From contig JAUZVC010000004.1 in the NCBI GenBank assembly GCA_031844405.1, positions 124,001 to 188,000 of the forward strand: a stretch of 64,000 bases of DNA, read 5' to 3'. The notes below the pieces were generated by a model, which did not search any database, was not told where the DNA came from, and saw only the letters and a program-made list of their open reading frames with translations. The first letter of the stretch is position 1; each line of letters begins with the position of its first letter. A program made the translations under genes and the position numbers. The stretch is from Knoellia sp031844405. GTDB taxonomy: Bacteria; Actinomycetota; Actinomycetes; Actinomycetales; Dermatophilaceae. Shown here in pieces: positions 41,098 to 47,806 of the stretch.

Positions 41098-41814
41098 TCA
41101 GTCGCGCCGGTGCTCGTCGGCCGTGGCGATGGCCTCGCGGATGACCTGCATCGACACCTCGGACGGGTAGCCCTTGCGCGCGAGCATCCCTGCCAGCCGC
41201 CGCATCTGGACGGTGGCGTCGAGGCCATGGAGGCGCCGGAGCCGCTTCTCGACGAGCTCGCGGGCGCGGTCCTCCTCGGCGGCGGGGTCGACGTCGTCGA
41301 GCACGGACTCGGCGACCTCGTCGCTCACGCCCTTCTGGCGCAGGGTCTGGGCGAGCGCGCGCCGGGCCAGACCGCGACCGGCCTGCTGGGAGCGGACGAG
41401 CATCCCGGCATAGGCCTCGTCGTCGACGAGGCCGACCTCCTCCATGCGGTCGAGGACCGTGGCGGCGACGTCGGGGTCGCAGCCCTTGCGCGCGAGCACC
41501 TGCTCGAGCTGCGAGCGGGACTTCGGCGCGTTGGTGAGCTGCCGCAGGACGATCTGGCGCGCGACGTCGTGAGCGTCGGGCTCGACCCCTTCGACCGCCG
41601 GGTCGGGCGGCGGCGCGGACCGCCGGCCCGCGGACCGACCAGACCGACCAGACCGACCAGACCGACCAGACCGACCAGACCGCGCACCCGACCTTGGAGA
41701 CGTCGACGACGCATGTTCGTCGAGCGCGACCCTCAGCTCGTCGGGAGACGGGGTCGTCCCCGCCGCCCACGTGGGCGGCGGGGACGACGAGGACCAGGAG
41801 TCCGCGGACGGCAT
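41098..41814 (-). CDS. recX: Regulatory protein RecX
   Basis: Inhibitor and modulator of RecA filaments. The RecX domain covers about residues 80-238 (AHDVARQIVLRQLTNAPKSRSQLEQVLARKG, GVSDEVAESVLDDVD, RRLAGMLARKGYPSEVSMQVI). The first ~80 residues are low complexity, with a GRSGRSGRSGRS run encoded by five 9-bp repeats. ATG 41814 lies inside a GTATGCC motif; later starts are possible because the N-terminus is not conserved. The gene starts 17 bp after recA and is probably co-transcribed from the SOS promoter. Confidence 0.9.
   Translation of the reverse strand: MPSADSWSSSSPPPTWAAGTTPSPDELRVALDEHASSTSPRSGARSGRSGRSGRSGRSGRSAGRRSAPPPDPAVEGVEPDAHDVARQIVLRQLTNAPKSRSQLEQVLARKGCDPDVAATVLDRMEEVGLVDDEAYAGMLVRSQQAGRGLARRALAQTLRQKGVSDEVAESVLDDVDPAAEEDRARELVEKRLRRLHGLDATVQMRRLAGMLARKGYPSEVSMQVIREAIATADEHRRD
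41633..41677 (-). repeat. Five tandem 9-bp repeats in recX
   Basis: GACCGACCA repeated five times, encoding Gly-Arg-Ser units on the minus strand. Copy number changes would keep the frame. Confidence 0.85.
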
Positions 41815-41831
41815 ACGACGTCTGCCCCGGC

Positions 41832-42887
41832 TCAGAAGTCGACCGGGACCTCGGGCACGACCTCGAGGGGCTTGTCGACCTGGGGTCCGATGCCGAGCTT
41901 CTCCTTGATCTTCTTCTCGAGCTCGTCGGAGAGGTCGGGGTTGTCCTTGAGGAAGTTGCGGGCGTTCTCCTTGCCCTGGCCGAGCTGGTCGCCGTCGTAG
42001 GTGTACCAGGCACCGGCCTTGCGGACGAAGCCCTGCTCGACGCCCATGTCGATGAGGCCACCCTCGCGGGAGATGCCCTGTCCGTAGAGGATGTCGAACT
42101 CGGCCTGCTTGAACGGCGGCGAGACCTTGTTCTTGACGACCTTCACGCGGGTGCGGTTGCCGACCGGGTCGGTGCCGTCCTTGAGCGTCTCGATGCGACG
42201 GACGTCGAGGCGGACCGAGGCGTAGAACTTGAGCGCCTTGCCACCGGTCGTCGTCTCGGGCGAGCCGAACATGACGCCGATCTTCTCGCGGAGCTGGTTG
42301 ATGAAGATCGCGGTCGTGCCGGTGTTGTTGAGGGCACCGGTGATCTTGCGCAGGGCCTGACTCATGAGGCGGGCCTGGAGACCGACGTGGCTGTCGCCCA
42401 TCTCGCCCTCGATCTCGGCGCGCGGCACGAGGGCGGCGACGGAGTCGATGACGATGATGTCGAGGGCGCCGGAGCGGATGAGCATGTCGGCGATCTCGAG
42501 CGCCTGCTCACCGGTGTCGGGCTGGGAGACGAGCAGGTTGTCGGTGTCGACGCCGAGCTTCGCGGCGTACTCCGGGTCGAGGGCGTGCTCGGCGTCGATG
42601 AACGCCGCGATGCCGCCGGCTCGCTGCGCGTTGGCCACCGCGTGGAGGGCGACGGTCGTCTTGCCCGAGCTCTCCGGACCGTAGACCTCGACGACACGGC
42701 CACGGGGCAGGCCGCCGATGCCGAGGGCGACGTCGAGCGAGATCGACCCGGTGGGGATGACCTCGATGGGCGGGCGCACGTCGTCGCCGAGGCGCATGAC
42801 CGCACCCTTGCCGTGCTGCTTCTCGATCTGCCCGAGGACCACTCCCAGGGACTTCTCGCGGTCGTTCGTGACGGCTGCTGCAGCCAT
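41832..42887 (-). CDS. recA: Recombinase RecA
   Basis: Strand-exchange ATPase of homologous recombination and SOS co-protease. The 351-residue protein has Walker A GPESSGKTT, Walker B IIVIDSVAAL, the L1 loop EGEMGDSHVGLQARLMSQALRK, the L2 loop MFGSPETTTGGKALKFYAS, and the acidic C-terminus. No intein, unlike some mycobacteria. ATG 42887 (MAAAAVTNDREKSLG) follows AGCAGGTGCGAC. A LexA-type box lies 177 bp upstream. Followed by recX. Confidence 0.98.
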   Translation of the reverse strand: MAAAAVTNDREKSLGVVLGQIEKQHGKGAVMRLGDDVRPPIEVIPTGSISLDVALGIGGLPRGRVVEVYGPESSGKTTVALHAVANAQRAGGIAAFIDAEHALDPEYAAKLGVDTDNLLVSQPDTGEQALEIADMLIRSGALDIIVIDSVAALVPRAEIEGEMGDSHVGLQARLMSQALRKITGALNNTGTTAIFINQLREKIGVMFGSPETTTGGKALKFYASVRLDVRRIETLKDGTDPVGNRTRVKVVKNKVSPPFKQAEFDILYGQGISREGGLIDMGVEQGFVRKAGAWYTYDGDQLGQGKENARNFLKDNPDLSDELEKKIKEKLGIGPQVDKPLEVVPEVPVDF

Positions 42888-43019
42888 GTCGCACCTGCTC
42901 TTCCTGTGTCGTTCGATGTGCGCGCCCGCCGGCGACCTCTGTCCGCGGTCGGTCTCGTCGCGATCTCGGGTCAGACGCTAGGTCTCCGCACCGACAGCCG
43001 TCCGCAGTGCCGTGGAGGC

Positions 43020-43057
43020 TGTGGACAGGCGCTGGGGGTCCGGCGACCTGTGGACAA
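43020..43057. promoter_or_regulatory. Two DnaA-box-like sites near the recA promoter
   Basis: TGTGGACAG (43020-43028) and TGTGGACAA (43049-43057); the second is the exact complement of TTGTCCACA, the actinobacterial DnaA box. Same orientation, 29 bp apart. Two boxes are too few for an origin; regulation is possible. Confidence 0.45.
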
Positions 43058-43063
43058 CAGTAG

Positions 43064-43079
43064 ACGAACACGTGTTCGA
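43064..43079 (-). promoter_or_regulatory. SOS (LexA) box upstream of recA
   Basis: TCGAACACGTGTTCGT on the minus strand matches 15 of 16 positions of the actinobacterial SOS box TCGAAC-N4-GTTCGA. It lies 177 bp upstream of recA, a usual distance, and indicates LexA control of recA-recX. Confidence 0.88.
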
Positions 43080-43157
43080 CGGCGGGAGCGACACGACGAC
43101 ACGCCGCGAACCCACCGACGGCCTCCGTCCGACGTCCGGCGGACCGCCCGACGAGCC

Positions 43158-43616
43158 TCAGCCGGACGCGCCCTCGCGCCGCATCGGCAGGTGCGGAATC
43201 CCGTCCTCGTCCTCGAACTCGTCGCCCGAGACCACGAACCCGAACCGGGCGTACCAGTCGGCGAGCCGCACCTGGGCGTCGAGGACCATCGGCTCACTGC
43301 CCCACCGCGCGACGACCTCACGCATCATCGCCGCCGCGAGACCGCGACCGCGGTGCCCATCGTCCGTCGCGACCCGGCCCACCCGCCGGACACCGCCGTC
43401 CTCGAGCACGCGCAGGGTCGCGACGGGCCCGCCGTTCCCGTCCGCGCACCACACGTGCCACGTCTCCGGCTCGGCGTCACGCCCGTCGAGGTCGAGGTAG
43501 AGCGCCTCCTGCTCGATGACGAAGACCCGCGAGCGCAGCGCCCACAACCGGTAGGCCACGAGCGGGTCGAGGTCGGCGAAGCGCTGGACGCGCAGGTCGG
43601 TCGGCGGTCGGTCCAC
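43158..43616 (-). CDS. ElaA-type GNAT N-acetyltransferase
   Basis: A 152-residue GNAT protein of the ElaA group. The N-terminal LWALRSRVFVIEQEALYLDLDGRDAEPETWHVW is typical, followed by the acetyl-CoA loop VATDDGHRGRGLAAAMM and the C-terminal WYARFGFVVSGDEFEDEDGIPHLPM. The natural substrate of this group is unknown. GTG 43616 is 6 nt from a TAGGGT box (leaderless). Convergent with nothing; recA lies 270 bp downstream on the same strand, with its own promoter. Confidence 0.88.
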   Translation of the reverse strand: MDRPPTDLRVQRFADLDPLVAYRLWALRSRVFVIEQEALYLDLDGRDAEPETWHVWCADGNGGPVATLRVLEDGGVRRVGRVATDDGHRGRGLAAAMMREVVARWGSEPMVLDAQVRLADWYARFGFVVSGDEFEDEDGIPHLPMRREGASG

Positions 43617-43628
43617 GGGCCCACCCTA
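43614..43628 (-). promoter_or_regulatory. -10 box and leaderless start of the ElaA-like gene
   Basis: Minus strand TAGGGT, 6 nt (GGGCCC), GTG at 43616. Confidence 0.55.
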
Positions 43629-43651
43629 GGCAACTGGCAGACTCCTCCGCC

Positions 43652-44563
43652 GTGACGATTCTTGCGGCGGCGGACGGCTCGGCCCTCGGCAACCCCGGAC
43701 CCGCGGGGTGGGCCTGGTACGTCGACGAGGACCACTGGGCGGCGGGCGGCTGGCCGCACGGCACCAACAACCAGGGCGAGCTCACCGCCGTCCTCGACCT
43801 GCTCCAGCAGACGGCGGGCGCCGACGAGGACCTCGTCATCCTCTGCGACAGCAGGTACGTCATCAACTCGGTGACCCAGTGGATGGCCGGCTGGAAGCGC
43901 AAGGGCTGGAAGAAGGGCGACGGCAAGCCGGTCCTCAACGTCGAGATCATGAAGGCGCTCGACGAGGCGATGACCGGTCGATGGGACCGCGTCCGCTTCG
44001 AGTGGGTCAAGGGCCACTCCGGCCATGCCCTCAACGAGGAGGCGGACCGGCTCGCGAACGGTGCGGCGACGGCATACCAGAGGGGTGCCGTGCCGGACCC
44101 GGGTCCAGGCTGGGGCGGTCGCGGTCAGGACTCCCCCGCCCAGCCCGCCCTCGCGACCACGGCACCGACCGCGGCCGAGGCGCCCGAGCCCGACCTCTTC
44201 TCGACGCTCGCCGACGACTCCGCGCCGTCCGACGCCGAGCAGGTCATCGCGCTCGAGCGCTCCCTCCTCACCGACGAGGTGCGCAGCGACCCCGCCGCCG
44301 TCGCCGCGCTGCTCCACCCGCAGTGGTCCGAGGTGGGTCGCTCCGGGCGGCTGTGGACCCGTGAGGCGATCCTCGACGAGATCGGCCCCCTCGAGGAGGA
44401 GGCCTCCCTCGACGTCCTCTCCTGTATGCCGGTCGGTCCCGACGCGATGCTCCTTCTGTGGCGCTCGGTGACGGACTCCGGCTCGACGCTGCGCTCGTCG
44501 CTGTGGGTGCGCGAGCGCGGCCACTGGAAGCAGCTCTACCACCAGGGCACCGCAGAGTCCTGA
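43652..44563 (+). CDS. RNase HI fused to a DUF4440/NTF2-like domain
   Basis: A 303-residue two-domain protein. Residues 1-145 are ribonuclease HI (ADGSALGNPGPAGWAWYV, ELTAVLDLL, CDSRYVIN, VKGHSGHALNEEADRLA), with the catalytic D-E-D-D residues and the active-site His. A ~40-residue Pro/Ala linker joins it to a DUF4440-like domain (ALERSLLTDEVRSDPAAVAALLHPQWSEVGRSGRLWTREAIL, ending SLWVRERGHWKQLYHQGT). The second domain may bind a small ligand; why it is fused is unknown. GTG 43652. Likely removes RNA-DNA hybrids in the cytoplasm. Confidence 0.9.
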   Translation: MTILAAADGSALGNPGPAGWAWYVDEDHWAAGGWPHGTNNQGELTAVLDLLQQTAGADEDLVILCDSRYVINSVTQWMAGWKRKGWKKGDGKPVLNVEIMKALDEAMTGRWDRVRFEWVKGHSGHALNEEADRLANGAATAYQRGAVPDPGPGWGGRGQDSPAQPALATTAPTAAEAPEPDLFSTLADDSAPSDAEQVIALERSLLTDEVRSDPAAVAALLHPQWSEVGRSGRLWTREAILDEIGPLEEEASLDVLSCMPVGPDAMLLLWRSVTDSGSTLRSSLWVRERGHWKQLYHQGTAES

Positions 44564-44620
44564 GACCGACCGCTGCCGGCCGGCGACCGACGACCCGACG
44601 CCCCGACGCCCCGACCGGCG

Positions 44621-45628
44621 TCAAAGGTGCGACGACAGGTCGGCGACGATCTCGGCCGCCGGCGCCTGACGGGCGGTGCGGTGGCCCGTGCCCGCCCAGA
44701 GGTGGACGAGGTCGGGCTGTCCGGTCGCCTTGCCGTGCGAGCGCAGCGGCGCGGTGAGGTGGTGCACCTGCGGGTAGGCGGCCGGCGCGACCTCGGTGAA
44801 GACCTCGGTCCACGACGTGACGAGGGCGCGCGCGCTGCGGCCGGTGAAGGCGCGGGTGACGACCGTGTCGGAGCGGACGCCGAGCTCGTGCCGGTGCACC
44901 TCCGCCGTGCCCGCCTCGTCGGCCCTGAGGAAGGCCGTGCCGCACGCGACCGCGTGGGCGCCCGCGTCGAGCAGGGCCGCGACATGGGCGCCGTCGCCGA
45001 CCCCACCGGCCGCGACGACCGGCAGCGAGGTGAGCCGGCGGATGCTCTGGAGCAGCATCCGGGTGGGCGCCTGGTGGTGCCCGGTGTCGACCGGTCCACC
45101 GCGGTGGCCGCCGGCCTCCCACCCCTGCGCGACGATCGCGTCGACGCCGAGCGCGTCCGCCCACGCCGTCTCGCCCGCGTCGTTGAGCGTCACCCACACC
45201 TCGATGCCCGCAGCCCGCAGCCGGTCGACGACGTCGGCGGGAGGCCACGCGAAGGCGAAGGACACGACCGCCGGCCGCTCCGCGAGGACGACCTCGATCT
45301 TGGCGTCGAAGGAGTCGTCGTCGTGGATCGACTCCCCCAGCCCGACCCCGGCCTTGTCGGCGAGCGGCTGGAGTCGCGCGGCGTACTCGAGGACGCGCGC
45401 CGCGCTGCCCGGCTCGTAGGGCGAGGGCGCGAAGAGGTTGACGCCGAACGGAGCCCCGCCGACGGCAGCACGCAGGTCGACGATGTCGTCGCGCAGCCGG
45501 TCGGGGGCGAGGTAGGCGCCGGCGAGGAAGGCGAACCCACCGGCCGCCGTGACCGCCGCGGCGAGACCGACGGTGCTCGGACCGCCGGCCATGGGCGCGA
45601 GCACGAGCCGCCGGTCGAGGAGGGTCAC
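44621..45628 (-). CDS. Nitronate monooxygenase family FMN protein
   Basis: A 335-residue TIM-barrel flavoprotein of the nitronate monooxygenase (2-nitropropane dioxygenase) family, which detoxifies propionate-3-nitronate or similar compounds. Seen: LAPMAGGPSTVGLAAAVTAAGGFAFLAG, GVNLFAPS, QGWEAGGHRG with the family His, and the FMN-phosphate site VVAAGGVGDGAHVAALLDAGAHAVACGTAFL. Start GTG 45628 is 3 nt after the stop of the DUF3046 gene, so the two are coupled. Confidence 0.9.
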   Translation of the reverse strand: MTLLDRRLVLAPMAGGPSTVGLAAAVTAAGGFAFLAGAYLAPDRLRDDIVDLRAAVGGAPFGVNLFAPSPYEPGSAARVLEYAARLQPLADKAGVGLGESIHDDDSFDAKIEVVLAERPAVVSFAFAWPPADVVDRLRAAGIEVWVTLNDAGETAWADALGVDAIVAQGWEAGGHRGGPVDTGHHQAPTRMLLQSIRRLTSLPVVAAGGVGDGAHVAALLDAGAHAVACGTAFLRADEAGTAEVHRHELGVRSDTVVTRAFTGRSARALVTSWTEVFTEVAPAAYPQVHHLTAPLRSHGKATGQPDLVHLWAGTGHRTARQAPAAEIVADLSSHL

Positions 45629-45631
45629 GGC

Positions 45632-45856
45632 TCAGCCGCGCCGAGCGGGGTCGTCCCGGCCGAGCCGACGCTCCTGCGGGACGTCCATGTCGTCGCAGAG
45701 CGCGAGCCAGACGATCCTCGGGTGGACGCCGTCCTCGAGCGCCTGCGCGACGCTGCGTCCGCCGAGGACGCCGAGGACGTGGTCGCGCGCCAGCGTGGGC
45801 GCGTAGGTCTCGCCGAACTCGTCGTTCATCAGCGTCCAGAAGTGGCTGATCCGCAT
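45632..45856 (-). CDS. DUF3046 family protein
   Basis: A 74-residue protein of an actinobacterial family of unknown function (MRISHFWTLMNDEFGETYAPTLARDHVLGVLGGRSVAQALEDG, VWLALCDDMDVP). Members occur near recA, as here (2.7 kb away), but no role is established. ATG 45856 gives the family N-terminus. It is directly upstream of the nitronate monooxygenase gene. Confidence 0.88.
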   Translation of the reverse strand: MRISHFWTLMNDEFGETYAPTLARDHVLGVLGGRSVAQALEDGVHPRIVWLALCDDMDVPQERRLGRDDPARRG

Positions 45857-45890
45857 GTCGGCGAGTCTGTCACACCGCCCTTTCGGGCCC

Positions 45891-45919
45891 TTCAACCCGC
45901 GCGGAACCGCCCCTATACT
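45891..45919 (+). promoter_or_regulatory. Sigma-70-type promoter of the winged-helix regulator gene
   Basis: TTCAAC (45891-45896), 17 nt, TATACT (45914-45919), then a 34-nt AT-rich leader before ATG 45954. Unlike most nearby promoters it is not leaderless. Confidence 0.6.
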
Positions 45920-45953
45920 GCGTCCACATAATTTCCTTTGTAAGGTCATCGAC

Positions 45954-46541
45954 ATGTCGCGTGCAGTGGAGCCGGACCCGAGGCGGGACCTCGTCCTCAC
46001 AGCGACGACCCTCAAGGCGCTGACCCACCCGCTGCGGCCCCGGATCCTCAGCGCCCTGCGCCTCCACGGACCCGCCACGGCCTCGCGCCTCGCGGAGCAC
46101 CTGGGCGTCAACACCGGCGCCACGAGCTACCACGTCCGCCAGCTCGCCGAGGCCGGGTTCGTCGTCGAGGCGACCGAGATGGGCAACGCCCGCGACCGCT
46201 GGTGGCGGGCTGCCCACGCGCGCACCTACTTCGACACCCACGACGCCGACAGCGAGACCTCGGCGGCCTACCTCTCGGCGGTCGCCGCGGGCTACGCCGA
46301 CAGCGCCCAGCGCGCCATCGCCGAGATCGCCACCCTCCCGCCCGAGTGGGAGGACGCCGGCACGTTCAGCAACTTCACGCTGCGCCTCACCCCCGACGAG
46401 GCAGCCCGTCTCATCACCGAGCTCACGACGCTCATCCGCAGCTACCGTCCGCACCAGGGCACGACCGACGCACCCGAGGACGCGCGCCCCGTCTCGGTCA
46501 ACCTCGAGGTCTTCCGCGCGCCGGGGATGCCCGCGGAGTGA
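45954..46541 (+). CDS. ArsR/winged-helix transcriptional regulator
   Basis: A 195-residue DNA-binding protein with an N-terminal winged helix (LKALTHPLRPRILSALRLHGPATASRLAEHLGVNTGATSYHVRQLAEAGFV), typical of ArsR-like/HTH_20 regulators that sit next to the transporter they control. The rest of the protein is a helical effector or dimer domain. ATG 45954 has AAGG 9 nt upstream. Its stop overlaps the MFS gene start (GTGA). It probably represses this two-gene operon and its own promoter. Confidence 0.9.
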   Translation: MSRAVEPDPRRDLVLTATTLKALTHPLRPRILSALRLHGPATASRLAEHLGVNTGATSYHVRQLAEAGFVVEATEMGNARDRWWRAAHARTYFDTHDADSETSAAYLSAVAAGYADSAQRAIAEIATLPPEWEDAGTFSNFTLRLTPDEAARLITELTTLIRSYRPHQGTTDAPEDARPVSVNLEVFRAPGMPAE

Positions 46542-47791
46542 GCACCGACCGGCGCCCCTCGCGGCGCAGTCTGCACGGCATGCTCCTGGCCTCGGGCGTG
46601 TCGATCGCGGGGTCCCGCATCGCGACCATCGCGCTGCCCTGGCTCGTCCTCTCGGAGACCGGGTCGGCCGCCTACGCCGGACTCGTCCTCACCGCCGAGA
46701 TGGCTCCCTACGTCCTGTCCAAGGCCCTCGGCGGACCCCTCGTCGACCGCTACGGCCCCCGCCTCATCAGCGTCGTCGGCGACGTCGTCAGCGGAGCACT
46801 GCTCGCGCTCGTCCCGATCCTGTATGCCGTGGGGCAGCTCGCGCTCCCCGACCGCCTCCCGCTCCTCCTCGCCGTCGTCGCGCTGGCGGGTGCGGTGCGC
46901 GGACCCGGCGACGGCGCCCGCAACGCGATGATCCCCGGCGTCTCGGACGCGACCGGCATCCCGGTCGAGCGGATCACCGGCCTCGACAGCACCGTCGACC
47001 GCGCGAGCGGCCTGGTCGGCGCCGGCGTCGGCGGCCTGCTCGTCACCGCCTTCGGTGCGGCCGAGACCGTCGCCGTGACGGCCGGCGCGTCGCTGCTCAG
47101 CGCCCTCGTCGTCGGCCTGCTCGTCCCCCACATCTCCCACCGCGACACCGAGGAACCTGGCTCCTACCTCGCCCAGCTGCGCGCGGGGGTCGACTACCTC
47201 CGCCGAGACCGGCTGCTCCGCAGCATCCTCTTCATGATCACGGCGACCAACCTGCTCGAGGCCGCCTACCTCGGCGTCATGCTCCCGAAGTGGGCGCTCG
47301 ACAACGGCTACGACGCGAGCCTCGTCGGGCTCGTCGGTGTCCTCTACGGCGGTGCGGCGGTCGCGTCGAGCCTCGTCGCCACGACGATGGCGGGACGGTT
47401 CAGCCGTCGCACGGCGTTCCTCTCCGGGTTCGTGCTGTCGGGTGCGCCGCGCTACCTCGCGCTCGCGCTCGGCTCCCCGCTCTGGGTCATCATCGTGGCC
47501 AACGTCGTCTCCGGCCTCGGCGCCGGCTTCGTCAACCCCACGGTCAACGCACTCTTCTTCGAGCGGGTCCCGCGCCACCTCGTCGGACGGGTCGGGTCGC
47601 TCGCCGACGCCCTCGCCTGGGCGGGCCTGCCCGTCGGCGGCGTCGTCGGCGGCGTCGTCGTCACCGCTCTGGGAGCCGCGCCGGCGCTGGGAGTCGCGGG
47701 GACGGCATACCTCGTCTCGACGGTCCTGCCGGGGCTGAGACCGGAGTGGGGCGAGATGGATCGAGCGCGGGCGGGTGTCGGACGCGAGTGA
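46538..47791 (+). CDS. MFS transporter
   Basis: A 417-residue major-facilitator protein with 12 predicted membrane segments, of the drug:H+ antiporter/MFS_3 type (SIAGSRIATIALPWLVLSETGSAAYAGLVLTAEMAPYVLSKALGGPLVDRYGPR, where GGPLVDRYGPR is the loop 2-3 motif). The substrate is unknown. GTG 46538 overlaps the stop of the regulator gene by 4 nt; the longer open frame upstream is antisense-free but lies within the regulator gene. Confidence 0.9.
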   Translation: MSTDRRPSRRSLHGMLLASGVSIAGSRIATIALPWLVLSETGSAAYAGLVLTAEMAPYVLSKALGGPLVDRYGPRLISVVGDVVSGALLALVPILYAVGQLALPDRLPLLLAVVALAGAVRGPGDGARNAMIPGVSDATGIPVERITGLDSTVDRASGLVGAGVGGLLVTAFGAAETVAVTAGASLLSALVVGLLVPHISHRDTEEPGSYLAQLRAGVDYLRRDRLLRSILFMITATNLLEAAYLGVMLPKWALDNGYDASLVGLVGVLYGGAAVASSLVATTMAGRFSRRTAFLSGFVLSGAPRYLALALGSPLWVIIVANVVSGLGAGFVNPTVNALFFERVPRHLVGRVGSLADALAWAGLPVGGVVGGVVVTALGAAPALGVAGTAYLVSTVLPGLRPEWGEMDRARAGVGRE

Positions 47792-47806
47792 GAGGGTGGT
47801 CCTCCC

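Noticed and set aside
43020..43057. Origin of replication
   Set aside because: Only two DnaA-like boxes, no dnaA, dnaN or AT-rich unwinding region; kept only as a regulatory observation.
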